From: Aurantiacibacter spongiae
GTDB taxonomy: Bacteria; Pseudomonadota; Alphaproteobacteria; Sphingomonadales; Sphingomonadaceae
Direction: 5' to 3'
NCBI RefSeq assembly: GCF_003815535.1
Contig: NZ_RPFZ01000001.1
Span: 2,783,858-2,847,857 of the forward strand
Length of the DNA: 64,000 nucleotides
Part shown: positions 25,601 to 35,549 of the stretch, piece by piece
How the letters are laid out: each line of letters opens with the position of its first letter
Position numbering within the stretch: position 1 is the first letter of the stretch
The notes under the pieces: generated by a model
The model's input: only the letters and a program-made list of their open reading frames with translations
Told to the model about the DNA's origin: nothing
The model's database searches: none
Made by a program: the position numbers and the translations under genes

Positions 25601-26114
25601 TGGCGTGCTGATCCACGCGCTGCTCGAACGGCTGCCCGACGTCCCGGCGGAACGGCGCGCAGGCGGCGGGCGGGCCTGGCTCGAACGGCACGCGCCCGAT
25701 CTCGACCCGGAAGAGCGCGAGGACATGCTGGACCAAGCGCTGGCGGTTCTCGCCACGCCGGAATGGCGCGATCTGTTCGGGCCTGCCGCGCTGGCCGAGG
25801 TTCCGCTGGCGGCGACGGTCGCCGGGCAGGTGATCGCCGGCACCGCCGACCGCCTCCTGATCGAACCCGGGCGCGTGCTGGTGGCCGATTTCAAGACCGC
25901 GCGCCGCCCTCCCGCCGATCTGGGGCACGTCCCCGGTTCGACGTTGCGACAGATGGCAGCCTACGTCGCGGCGCTGCGGGTTATCTATCCCGGCAGGACG
26001 GTGGAGGCGGCGGTGCTGTACACGCAGACCCCGCAATTGATCGCCATTCCCGCCGATTGTCTCGACCGGTACAAGCCCGGCCATTCCCCCGCGCAGGAAA
26101 GCTATCGCGCCTGA
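22650..26114 (+). CDS. addA: Double-strand break repair helicase-nuclease AddA
   Basis: 1154-residue UvrD-like helicase fused to a C-terminal nuclease. Walker A SASAGTGKTQ is at residues 25-34, motif Ia LCLTFTKAGAAEM follows, the Walker B is ILVDEAQDTN, and motif VI is LLYVAMTRAEEALF. The C-terminal RecB-like nuclease shows GTADRLLI and VADFKTARRP. Together with AddB it forms the recombination-initiating enzyme. ATG 22650 overlaps the addB stop in an ATGA junction, so synthesis of the two subunits is probably coupled. Confidence 0.96.
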   Translation: MSGRVFPLKDNQRYAVEPADSVWLSASAGTGKTQVLSARVLRLLLTPGVKPEQILCLTFTKAGAAEMATRVNEVLANWVRMKPEALAADLSAISAAVDDQTQERARTLFASVLDCPGGGLRIDTIHAFAQWLLAAFPQEAGLVPGTRPMEDRDRDLLADRVLRDLLVKWQSADRDAVEALEMLSLRMGPDGARGWLMRCAQAREAWFGAGSWQPPMRERVERLLGLEASVTRDSLCALCADDQAGIDLVRQVMWAYDGWGAKSGRKFAELTGEWLTRAPADRFEGSADLLGQLYNDKGLLKHQTNLEKQDETVTGLAERAREFLHGVAEKAALLALVDVVTPALEVGRKFAIAWDEAKAREGLVDFDDLIRRAAALLGKSDMSAWIRYKLDRQFDHILVDEAQDTNAAQWRIIDALTDDFFAGLGQKDGRERTIFVVGDYKQAIFGFQGTSPENFAAARNRYAELMRVRVENQLGLRRELTARELRDLGLGRSYRTAQSILGFVDRAIAAIGHDAFGLDRQPEPHRGDERPGLVTLWQPVSGQADDSESEGEGPELRVSEPERIMADRIAAQIRRWMDRGFPLVKGRARNATPGDVMVLVRKRKDLAGLIVARLHAAGVPVAGVDRLRLGAPLAVRDLMAALRFAAQPSDDLSLACLLVSPVFGWSQQDLLDHGWREKGRGLWDHLRDSRAAQVVETVASLRDLLARADFEPPQALLHWLLVGPWQARRKLVARLGREANDPIDELLNAALQFSANNTPSVQGFIRWFDAGEGELKREAEGGGDLVRVMTVHGSKGLQAPIVILADACGNPDASRTTGLELRERLADGEGRLLPLPPLSKDERVGRVAEAEEAARAAERQEHWRLLYVAMTRAEEALFIGGALGKREKEPAADSWYARLAPLFGGDWLDDPDWTARKELGERADEVADRSQADLPIPPVLPDWALAPVGPEPRPPRPLAPSAGAEETGADPPLPPAQAAIAARRGVLIHALLERLPDVPAERRAGGGRAWLERHAPDLDPEEREDMLDQALAVLATPEWRDLFGPAALAEVPLAATVAGQVIAGTADRLLIEPGRVLVADFKTARRPPADLGHVPGSTLRQMAAYVAALRVIYPGRTVEAAVLYTQTPQLIAIPADCLDRYKPGHSPAQESYRA

Positions 26115-26174
26115 GGCATTGTCCTTGGCACGCGCGCCCTTACGTAGAAGGCCAAGATACGAGGAGATTTGACG

Positions 26175-26495
26175 ATGGCGACCAAGACCGTGACCGACAG
26201 CAGCTTCCAGGCCGACGTACTCGACGCAGACAAGCCGGTGCTCGTCGATTTCTGGGCCGACTGGTGCGGACCGTGCAAGATGATCGCGCCCGCGCTGGAA
26301 GAGCTTTCCGACGAGATGAGCGATCAGGTCACCATCGCGAAGATGGACATCATGGAAAACCCCGACGTGCCGGGAAAGATGGGCGTTCAGTCGATCCCGT
26401 TCCTGGTGCTGTTCAAGAATGGCGAGCCGGTCGCCCAGCAGATGGGCGCGGCGCCGAAGAACGCCCTCAAGGACTGGTTGCAGGGTTCGCTCTGA
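26175..26495 (+). CDS. trxA: Thioredoxin TrxA
   Basis: 106-residue thioredoxin with the active site WCGPCK (Cys31, Cys34), the cis-proline segment QSIPFLVLF and the expected length. It reduces protein disulphides and supplies electrons to ribonucleotide reductase and peroxiredoxins. ATG 26175 is preceded by AGGAG at 26162-26166, eight bases away. It lies 60 bp after addA. A weak promoter-like pair (TTGTCC at 26119-26124 and TACGTA at 26141-26146, 16 bp apart) may give it independent expression. Its last 29 bp overlap the convergent gene. Confidence 0.97.
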   Translation: MATKTVTDSSFQADVLDADKPVLVDFWADWCGPCKMIAPALEELSDEMSDQVTIAKMDIMENPDVPGKMGVQSIPFLVLFKNGEPVAQQMGAAPKNALKDWLQGSL

Positions 26496-27312
26496 CGCCA
26501 GCCGCCGGCGCGCGGAGCGCTGCCAGCCGTTTCGCCATGTCGTCCCACAGCCGCGGGGAGGCGGCACCGACGAGGCCGGTACGCCCGACTTCGTCCACGC
26601 GGTAGGGCGATCCGTCGTCGGGCCGCGCGACCTTGCCGCCCGCTTCCTCCAGCCAGAGGGCGGCGGCGGCATGGTCCCAGGCCAGCGTGCGCTCGAAGAT
26701 CGAGACGTCGTTCTCACCCAGGGCAAGGCGCGGATACTGCTCGGCGGCGCAATAGGGAATGTCGACCAGCCGGTAATGCGGACAGATGTGGGCCTTCATG
26801 GCCTCGCGCTTCGCATCGTCCATGAACAAGAGCGATATGGCGGCCACGGGCGGCGTTTCGCCGGTTTCGCGCGCTTCGATGCGTTCTCCGCCGACGAACG
26901 CCCCCTTGCCGCGGTGGGCGGCACAGAAACGACCGGTCAGGCAGTCGTAGATCCACCCGCTCTGCGCCAGCCCCTCGTCCGCCTGCGCGATAAGGATGCC
27001 GAAGGGCGGCTTGCCTGCCGCAAAGTTGCGCGTGCCGTCGATTGGATCGACTATCCAGCATGCGCCCTGCAACCGCTCCAGCACGGCAGGATCCGCATGG
27101 GCCGCTTCCTCGCCGACCACCGCAAGGCCCGGGGCGAGCTTTTCCAGCCCCTCGCGCAGCGCAGCTTCGCTTTCCCGATCGGCGATGGTGACGGGGTCGT
27201 TGCCGCCCTTGTCCTCTATCTCGCCGGCATCGAGGTTCTGGTAGCGCGGCAGGATGATGCGCTCGGTAACGTCGCGCAGCAGGCTGAGGATTTCGCGGTC
27301 GATGATGCTCAT
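26467..27312 (-). CDS. Inositol monophosphatase-family phosphatase (possible histidinol-phosphatase)
   Basis: 281-residue lithium-sensitive phosphatase fold. The metal-binding motifs are GEEA (Glu68, Glu69), [12 protein letters not shown] (Asp89, Asp92) and the C-terminal [15 protein letters not shown]. Members hydrolyse inositol phosphates, PAP, fructose bisphosphate or histidinol phosphate. A HisN-type histidinol-phosphatase is plausible because such genes sit near argJ in alphaproteobacteria, but sequence alone does not prove it. Start ATG 27312 lies one base after the argJ stop (TGACATG), with no separate ribosome site, so translation is probably coupled to argJ. The 3' end runs 29 bp into the convergent trxA gene. 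Confidence 0.85.
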   Translation of the reverse strand: MSIIDREILSLLRDVTERIILPRYQNLDAGEIEDKGGNDPVTIADRESEAALREGLEKLAPGLAVVGEEAAHADPAVLERLQGACWIVDPIDGTRNFAAGKPPFGILIAQADEGLAQSGWIYDCLTGRFCAAHRGKGAFVGGERIEARETGETPPVAAISLLFMDDAKREAMKAHICPHYRLVDIPYCAAEQYPRLALGENDVSIFERTLAWDHAAAALWLEEAGGKVARPDDGSPYRVDEVGRTGLVGAASPRLWDDMAKRLAALRAPAAGVRANPATSP

Positions 27313-27313
27313 G

Positions 27314-28540
27314 TCAGGAGCGGTAATCCGCGTTGATCGAAATGTATCCATGCGTCAGGTCGCAGGTCCACACCGTCGCCCGTCCGTCGCCAAGGCCCAG
27401 GTCGACGGCGATGTCGATTTCCTCCCCCCGCAGATGCTCGGCCACCGGCGCTTCGTCGTACCCTTCCACCGGCAGCCCCTCGCGCGCCGTCCAGATGCCG
27501 CCGAACGCGATGGAGAGGCGGTCGCGGTCGGCCGGCTCGCCAGCCTTGCCCACCGCCATCACGACCCGGCCCCAATTCGCATCGCCGCCCGCGATGGCGG
27601 TCTTGACCAGTGGCGAGTTGGCAATGGCGAGGCCGATGCGCCGCGCGCTGTCGTCCGCCACCGCGCCTGTGACGTGGACGGCGATGAACTTCGAAGCGCC
27701 TTCGCCGTCGCGAACGACCAGGTGCGCGAGCTGGCGGCACAGGTCGCCGAGCGCCGCCATGAACGCATCGGCTCCCGCATCCTCGATTCCGGCCAGCGGG
27801 GCGTTGCCGGCCCGTCCGGTAGCGAAGGCCAGTACGGTGTCGCTGGTGGAAGTGTCGCTGTCCACGGTGATGCAGCTGAAGGTCCGCGCATTGGCGGCGA
27901 CGAGGCACTGCTGGAGAAAGGCCGGTTCGACCGCCGCATCGGTGAAGACGTAGCCCAGCATCGTCGCCATGTCGGGCGCGATCATTCCGCTGCCCTTGAT
28001 GATGCCGTTGAGATGCACCTTCGTCCCGCCGATCATGGCGCTGGCAGTGGCTCCCTTGGCGAAGGTATCGGTGGTGCCGATCGCGTCCGTCGCCTCCCGC
28101 CAGCCGCAGGGCGGGGAATCGAGCACCGCGGCGATTCCGGTTTTCGCTTTGTCCAGCGGCAGCGGCACGCCGATCACCCCTGTTGAGGAAACCAGCACCT
28201 GTGCAGGCGGGCACCCGAGCCGCCCGGATACGTGGCGCATGATCTGGTCCACCGCCTCGCGCCCGCGATGACCGGTGAACGCGTTCGAGTTGCCCGCATT
28301 CACGATCAGCGCCCGCGCGCGGCCGGTTTTCACCGCCTCGCGTCCCACCTCGACTTCGGTGGAGCAGCACCGGTTCTTCGTGAACACGCCCGCCAGCGCC
28401 GTTCCCTGCGCCAGTTCGGCGAAGGTCAGGTCGGCCCGGTCCCACGCCTTGTACCCCGCCCGCGCCACGCGCAGCGTCACGCCGGCGATGGCGGGCATGT
28501 CGGGGAAGGGGCGGGCAAGCGGAGAGCGGGCAAGGTCCAT
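27314..28540 (-). CDS. argJ: Bifunctional glutamate N-acetyltransferase / ornithine acetyltransferase ArgJ
   Basis: Recycles the acetyl group from N-acetylornithine to glutamate and can also use acetyl-CoA, in arginine synthesis. It is an Ntn-fold enzyme that cleaves itself between Ala and Thr. The cleavage site is seen in GMIAPDMATML, with nucleophile Thr193; the family usually has Asn where this protein has Asp (APNMATM). Other signatures are NAGNSNAFTG and the C-terminal GYISINADYRS. Length 408 from ATG 28540 is typical; ATG 28588 would add 16 residues with no better ribosome site. The next gene downstream is the inositol-monophosphatase-family gene. Confidence 0.95.
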   Translation of the reverse strand: MDLARSPLARPFPDMPAIAGVTLRVARAGYKAWDRADLTFAELAQGTALAGVFTKNRCCSTEVEVGREAVKTGRARALIVNAGNSNAFTGHRGREAVDQIMRHVSGRLGCPPAQVLVSSTGVIGVPLPLDKAKTGIAAVLDSPPCGWREATDAIGTTDTFAKGATASAMIGGTKVHLNGIIKGSGMIAPDMATMLGYVFTDAAVEPAFLQQCLVAANARTFSCITVDSDTSTSDTVLAFATGRAGNAPLAGIEDAGADAFMAALGDLCRQLAHLVVRDGEGASKFIAVHVTGAVADDSARRIGLAIANSPLVKTAIAGGDANWGRVVMAVGKAGEPADRDRLSIAFGGIWTAREGLPVEGYDEAPVAEHLRGEEIDIAVDLGLGDGRATVWTCDLTHGYISINADYRS

Positions 28541-28623
28541 GACCGCCGCGCATAGTCCGCCTGCGACTTGTGGACAATCGCTAGCCATTGCACGGCGGAG
28601 ACGGGTGGATCATCACCAAGGTC

Positions 28624-29253
28624 ATGACCGCGCTTCTATCGAGTCGCCTTAGGGCGGCCATCCTCGTCATGGCTTCGCTCGCCGCGAGCCTGCCCGCCCC
28701 GGCGGCGGCGCAGCAACCGGCACGGGCGAACTCCGCCCGCCCGATCGGCTCGCCCGCCGAATGGCTCGATCCGGAAGATTATCCGCAGCAGGCCATTCTG
28801 GAGAGCGCCGAAGGCGTGACCGAGGCGAGGCTCGAGATCGACGCCGACGGACTGGTGCGCAAGTGCACCGTCACCTCGAGCAGCGGATTCGCAGTACTCG
28901 ACGAGACGGCGTGCCTGCGTCTGCGACAGCGCGGCGTTTTCGAGCCGGCACGAAACGCGGCGGGAGAGCGGATCGGCGGAAGCTGGTCGACCCGCGTGGT
29001 ATGGCAGATGCCAGAGGACAAGCGGATGCCGTTTCCCGGCCGCGCCCGGGTGGAATTCGTGATGGATATCGACGCCGACGGCAACATCGCCGATTGCGAG
29101 ATCGTGTCCATGGAACTGCCGCGGGGTGCCCCTGCCGAAAGCCCGTGCGCAGCGCCGCAGCAATACTTTCCGTTCGAAGACGCCCAGGGCAATCGGGTCG
29201 CCAAGCGCGTGCGCTTTCGGTTCGAAACGACCTACGAGGATTTTCAGCCATGA
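28624..29253 (+). CDS. Secreted protein with two TonB_C-like modules
   Basis: 209 residues from ATG 28624. A cleavable signal peptide is likely (residues 1-29, ending PAPAAAQ). Two similar units follow: ARLEIDADGLVRKCTV near residue 68 and VEFVMDIDADGNIADCEI near 123. Each resembles the beta-hairpin of a TonB C-terminal domain, and each is followed by a second cysteine (Cys81 with Cys97, Cys138 with Cys155) that could form a disulphide in the periplasm. There is no proline-rich spacer or membrane anchor, so it is not a classical energy transducer. Its role is unknown. It is divergent from argJ. Confidence 0.75.
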   Translation: MTALLSSRLRAAILVMASLAASLPAPAAAQQPARANSARPIGSPAEWLDPEDYPQQAILESAEGVTEARLEIDADGLVRKCTVTSSSGFAVLDETACLRLRQRGVFEPARNAAGERIGGSWSTRVVWQMPEDKRMPFPGRARVEFVMDIDADGNIADCEIVSMELPRGAPAESPCAAPQQYFPFEDAQGNRVAKRVRFRFETTYEDFQP

Positions 29254-29331
29254 CGGCCGTTGACGGATTTGGTTCGGCTGAAAAGGCATGACGGATAGAC
29301 TTTGGCGCGAATAGGCGTATGTAGGTCGGCG

Positions 29332-29592
29332 ATGCTTCGCCAATTGCTCACCCTGCTGGCCGTGATATCGGGCCTCACGCTTGCTGCGGAACCGGTTGGA
29401 CCAGCACAGGCCAGCGTCATCAGCATCGCCACTTCGGCAGAAACCGACGCTTGCAAGCCGGTCACCGTACCGACCTTGCAGGTCAGCCGCGAACCGGCGA
29501 CCCGGCGTGACGATGGTCGGCGCTGTCGCCAGCGCGTGCCCAACGGGCGCGTGCCCACGGTGATGCTGCGGGCCGACCGCGCGCACGAATAG
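29332..29592 (+). CDS. Small secreted protein of unknown function
   Basis: 86 residues from ATG 29332. The N-terminus is a probable signal peptide (MLRQLLTLLAVISGLTLAAE, cleavage near GPAQAS), followed by a basic, arginine-rich mature part with two cysteines (DACKP and GRRCRQ) that could pair. The ribosome site is weak (AGG at 29323-29325). A terminator follows 34 bp after the stop and secA begins beyond it, so it is transcribed apart from secA. I do not recognise a family; the frame is believed because of the signal peptide and the terminator. Confidence 0.5.
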   Translation: MLRQLLTLLAVISGLTLAAEPVGPAQASVISIATSAETDACKPVTVPTLQVSREPATRRDDGRRCRQRVPNGRVPTVMLRADRAHE

Positions 29593-29626
29593 CGCGCCGC
29601 CCCCTTTTGCACCGCTGATACCTGCC

Positions 29627-29658
29627 GGCCCCCGCAACCGCGTGCGGGGCCGCTTTTT
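29627..29658 (+). terminator. Rho-independent terminator upstream of secA
   Basis: GGCCCCCGCA (from 29627) pairs with TGCGGGGCC (to 29651) with one bulged C, and is followed by GCTTTTT. It ends the transcript of the small secreted gene 26 bp before the secA start. Confidence 0.8.
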
Positions 29659-29684
29659 CCATATATCGCAGACTGGATTTCCCC

Positions 29685-32438
<2,754 letters not shown>

Positions 32439-32504
32439 CGGGGCGCACCGCGCTTGCAAGGTCGCGCGAACGAGGTAGCGTGGCCCTCGTAACTGGAGAA
32501 GCCG

Positions 32505-33269
32505 ATGCCCCGCAAAGCCCTGACCACCGCCGCCGCCGCCCTTTCGCTCGCTCTCCTGCCGGGATGCGTATCGGTCGAGGCGGGAGATCCCTTCGCCGAC
32601 GTCGATCTGCAACGGCAGGACTACATTCTCGCCGCCGTCGTCAGCCCGGCCCGTCCGGCCGAGGATACGGCGCGCGACGCGGCGAGGAAACCGGCCGAGA
32701 TCGTTGCCTTCTCGGGTCTCCGACGCGGCGATACCGTCGCCGAGATCGCGCCGGGCGGGGGCTATTACACGCGCATCCTGTCACAGGTCGTCGGACCCGA
32801 AGGCCGCGTCTATGCGATCCTCACTGCAGACCGCGCCAACCGTCCGGGCGGACGCGACGCGATCGACGCGATTGCCGAGCAATACGGCAATGTCGAGGTG
32901 GTCGTGGTGGACAGCTATGCGGGCATGTCCCTGCCGCGGCCTGTCGACCTTGTCTGGACGACGGAAAACTACCACGACCTCGCCAATGGCGACATCGCCG
33001 GCGCCAACCGCGCGGTGTTTGCGGCGTTGAAGCCGGGCGGCCTCTATTTCGTGGAGGACCACGCCGCACCCGGAACCGGAACGGACGCGACCGCCACGCT
33101 CCACCGGATCGACCCTGAAGCCGTACGCAACCAGGTGTCGGCCGCCGGGTTCGCGCTGGAGGCCGAGAGCGACCTTCTCGCCAATCCCGCCGATCCGCAT
33201 ACGGCGCGCGTGTTCGACTACGAAGGCACGACCGACAAGTTCGCCCTGCGGTTCCGCAAGCCGGGCTGA
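32505..33269 (+). CDS. Predicted class I methyltransferase with lipoprotein signal
   Basis: 254 residues. The N-terminus is a lipoprotein signal peptide: basic MPRK, hydrophobic core and lipobox LLPGC with Cys21. The mature part has a Rossmann methyltransferase signature, VAEIAPGGGYYTRI at about 78-91, followed by GRVYAI and the motif IV-like region DLVWTTENYHDL, then LKPGGLYFVEDH. This matches a group usually annotated as predicted methyltransferase (COG4798-like). The predicted export of an AdoMet-dependent enzyme is unexpected, since AdoMet is cytoplasmic. GGAG at 32492-32495 supports ATG 32505. It is 66 bp after secA. Confidence 0.8.
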   Translation: MPRKALTTAAAALSLALLPGCVSVEAGDPFADVDLQRQDYILAAVVSPARPAEDTARDAARKPAEIVAFSGLRRGDTVAEIAPGGGYYTRILSQVVGPEGRVYAILTADRANRPGGRDAIDAIAEQYGNVEVVVVDSYAGMSLPRPVDLVWTTENYHDLANGDIAGANRAVFAALKPGGLYFVEDHAAPGTGTDATATLHRIDPEAVRNQVSAAGFALEAESDLLANPADPHTARVFDYEGTTDKFALRFRKPG

Positions 33270-33294
33270 TCGTCAGCGCCAGAGAGTGAAAAAG

Positions 33295-33369
33295 TGGCTC
33301 CCCGAGTTGGATTCGAACCAACGACCAAGTGATTAACAGTCACCTACTCTACCGCTGAGCTATCGGGGA
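33295..33369 (-). tRNA. tRNA-Asn (anticodon GTT)
   Basis: A 75-nt cloverleaf on the minus strand with encoded CCA (TGG at 33295-33297). Acceptor TCCCCGA (revcomp of 33363-33369) pairs with TCGGGGA, discriminator G. The anticodon loop is CTGTTAA with GTT encoded at 33335-33337. The T arm is GTTGG-TTCGAAT-CCAAC. Confidence 0.97.
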
Positions 33370-33441
33370 ACAGCCAACAGGTGAGCGCCTATATGGGGGC
33401 GGATTCGCTTTGGCAAGCCCCGAAGCCTTCGGCATGCCGGG

Positions 33442-34236
33442 TCAGGTAATGAACTGTTCGGCGACGATGCGCTCGTCCAGTGCGTGACCCGGATCGAACA
33501 GCAGCTCCATGCGGATGTCCCGGGCGATCTCGACATGCACCTCGGCCACGTCGCGCACCTCCTTCTGGTCGGCGACGACGGCGACGGGCCGCTTGTGCGG
33601 TTCGCGCACGCGAAACGAGATACGGCTCGTATCGGGCAGGATCGCGCCGCGCCAGCGGCGGGGGCGAAACGGACTGATGGGGGTGAGTGCCAGCATCTGC
33701 GAGCCCAGCGGCAGGATCGGTCCGTGGGCGGAGAGGTTGTAGGCGGTGGAACCGACGGGCGTCGCCAGCAGCACCCCGTCGCCCGCCAGTTCCGGAATGC
33801 GGACGCGGTCGTTCACCGAAATCTCGATCTTCGCGGTCTGGCGGGTTTCGCGCAGCAGGCTGACCTCGTTGATGGCGCAGGATACCTCCCTTTCGCCGCC
33901 CTGCGTCACCGCCTCCATGCGCAGCGGGGACACCGAAACCGGCTTCGCCTTGTCGATCCGGTAGGCGAGGCCGCTGGCTCCGCGATAGCGGTTCATCAGG
34001 AAGCCGACCGTGCCCAGGTTGAGCCCGAACACGGGCACCATGCGCTCCCCGGCGAGCATACCGTGCAGCGTATCGAGCATGAAGCCGTCGCCGCCGATCA
34101 CCACCAGCGCATCGGCCCTGTCCGGCTCCACGAAATCGACGCAGCCGCGCAGATCGCGTGCCGCCCCTTCGGCCGCGTCGCCCTGTGAATGCAGCAGGGC
34201 GAGCTTGCGGCGCGGTTGGTGGATGGCCTCATTCAC
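33442..34236 (-). CDS. nadK: NAD kinase
   Basis: Phosphorylates NAD to NADP. 264 residues from GTG 34236, chosen because the family begins just before the first strand (RKLALLHSQGD) and a purine-rich GAGGGGAG lies 11 bases upstream; the frame is open to 34353, but that extension has no family character. The diagnostic GGDG motif is at residues 48-51 (Asp50), followed by NLGTVGFLMNRY, NEVSLLRE and the GDGVLLATPVGSTAYNLSAHGP segment that binds NAD. The C-terminal part is somewhat shorter than in enteric NadK. It is divergent from the EAL gene. Confidence 0.93.
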   Translation of the reverse strand: MNEAIHQPRRKLALLHSQGDAAEGAARDLRGCVDFVEPDRADALVVIGGDGFMLDTLHGMLAGERMVPVFGLNLGTVGFLMNRYRGASGLAYRIDKAKPVSVSPLRMEAVTQGGEREVSCAINEVSLLRETRQTAKIEISVNDRVRIPELAGDGVLLATPVGSTAYNLSAHGPILPLGSQMLALTPISPFRPRRWRGAILPDTSRISFRVREPHKRPVAVVADQKEVRDVAEVHVEIARDIRMELLFDPGHALDERIVAEQFIT

Positions 34237-34351
34237 GGTGTGCGCGTCTCCCCTCGCCGAACGATGCGCGACCCTATGGAGCGGCGTCCCGATTTGCAAC
34301 GCGGCTGTGCATCGGGCAGACCGCCGGCAGGTTTGCTGGCAAAGGGCTGTC

Positions 34352-35164
34352 ATGTCGCTTCCCGTCCATCAGATCGACCGCCGCCTGCGTGGCGATCGCC
34401 GCCAGTCCGAACCGCACCCCGTTGCCAGCGATCTCGGCCAGGCGATCACGGCGGACGCCATCGACCTGCTCTTTCAGCCGCAATACGCGGCCGCCGGCAA
34501 TGCCTTGTCCGGGGCCGAGGCGCTGGCGCGCTGGCACCATCCGGTGCACGGATCGCTGGCAGGCGACGCCCTTGTCGCCATCGCGCAATCGAGCGGGCTG
34601 GCGCGCCGGCTCACCCGGCATATCGTGCGGGGCGCGCTGGGGGTGGCGGCGGACTGGCCCGCGCATCTTCGCCTGTCGCTCAACGTCACCGCCGCCGACC
34701 TGCTGGATCGCACCTATGTCGACGACCTGCTGGCACTCGTGGCGGACAGCGGTGTTGCCGCCGAACGCCTGACGCTTGAAATCACCGAGCATGCGCTGGT
34801 CGCCGATCTCGACAGGTCGGCTGAACGCCTGGCGCTTCTGGCAGAGGCGGGGATCCGCATTGCGCTTGACGATTTCGGCGCGGGTTTCTGCAATTTCCAC
34901 TATCTCAAGGTGTTGCCGCTCGATGCGCTCAAGCTCGACCGGTCGATGGTGCAGGGGGTGGCGCACGACCGGCGCGATCTCGCCATCCTGCGTGCGATAG
35001 TGGCCATGGCGCGAACGCTGGAGCTCCGGATCATCGCGGAGGGTATCGAAACGCCGGCGCAGCGCGACGTCGCCGCGCGCGAGGGTTGCGATCTGTGGCA
35101 GGGTTTCCTCGGGGGCCGGCCCATGACGTCAGCCGCCTTTGCCGATCACATCTCCGCTTGCTGA
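34352..35164 (+). CDS. EAL-domain cyclic-di-GMP phosphodiesterase
   Basis: 270 residues, almost entirely one EAL domain, from ATG 34352. The catalytic signature is complete by eye: Glu56 in EALARW, Asn in LSLNVTA, Glu in LEITEHA, the DDFGAG metal loop, Lys in LKLDRS, Glu in AEGIET and Gln in WQGFLGGRP. It should therefore hydrolyse c-di-GMP to pGpG rather than only bind it. No sensory, GGDEF or membrane domain is attached, just a short charged N-terminus (DRRLRGDRRQ), so input must come from partners or expression. c-di-GMP controls motility, attachment and, in this class, cell-cycle steps. Confidence 0.92.
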   Translation: MSLPVHQIDRRLRGDRRQSEPHPVASDLGQAITADAIDLLFQPQYAAAGNALSGAEALARWHHPVHGSLAGDALVAIAQSSGLARRLTRHIVRGALGVAADWPAHLRLSLNVTAADLLDRTYVDDLLALVADSGVAAERLTLEITEHALVADLDRSAERLALLAEAGIRIALDDFGAGFCNFHYLKVLPLDALKLDRSMVQGVAHDRRDLAILRAIVAMARTLELRIIAEGIETPAQRDVAAREGCDLWQGFLGGRPMTSAAFADHISAC

Positions 35165-35232
35165 GCGGAACCTGCGGGTCGGGGCGACCGTTCGAATCGG
35201 AGACCTTCGAAAAGAGGACCGGAGCGCCCGCG

Positions 35233-35379
35233 ATGTCCATCATCCGCCGCGAGCAACAGGACGAAGTTGAGGGACCGGGCGACACATTCACCGGCAAGGC
35301 GATCATTCGCGGAATGTTCGAGCGCGACGACCCCAGCTGCGTGACCGTCCAGAAGCCAACGGCCAATCCAGGGACGTGA
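35233..35379 (+). pseudogene. 5' remnant of a cupin-domain protein
   Basis: The 48-codon frame from ATG 35233 reads MSIIRREQQDEVEG, then DTFTGKAIIRGMFERDDPS, then VTVQKPTANPGT, and stops. This closely follows the opening of small cupin proteins, which continue with EPGARTAWHTHPLGQTLIV and the metal-binding histidines. Here two adjacent stops (TGA TAG) replace that continuation, and I cannot find the histidine-rich core in any frame of the next 170 bases. It looks like the decayed head of a gene whose body has been deleted. The rest of the gap between the EAL gene and the oxidoreductase (35165-35549) shows no gene I can support. Confidence 0.5.
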
Positions 35380-35549
35380 TAGCCGGCCTCGAACCCCTCT
35401 GTCTGGCGGGCCCGGACGGCGGCGGAACCGGTGATCCGGAGAAAGGCCGGCAAATGTCTCCCGCGGCGAAGGCGGAGGCGGGTGACGGACGTCACGCTCA
35501 CCGGGCGGGGTATCCCGCGAACCACGACGCGGCGCAATCGCCGGCAGGT

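Noticed and set aside
15183..26495. A novel defence system built around addAB and the kinase
   Set aside because: Each gene has a well-known housekeeping role and the order is widespread in Alphaproteobacteria; nothing points to anti-phage function.
22596..26726. A very long antisense open frame (over 1300 codons) opposite addA, and similar ones opposite secA (29244-32612), dnaE (49531-52005), divL (15267-17663) and the 2200-4053 gene (2242-4125)
   Set aside because: These are shadows caused by high GC content and few stop codons. Each lies opposite a gene with clear family motifs, and none shows a motif, ribosome site or sensible composition of its own.
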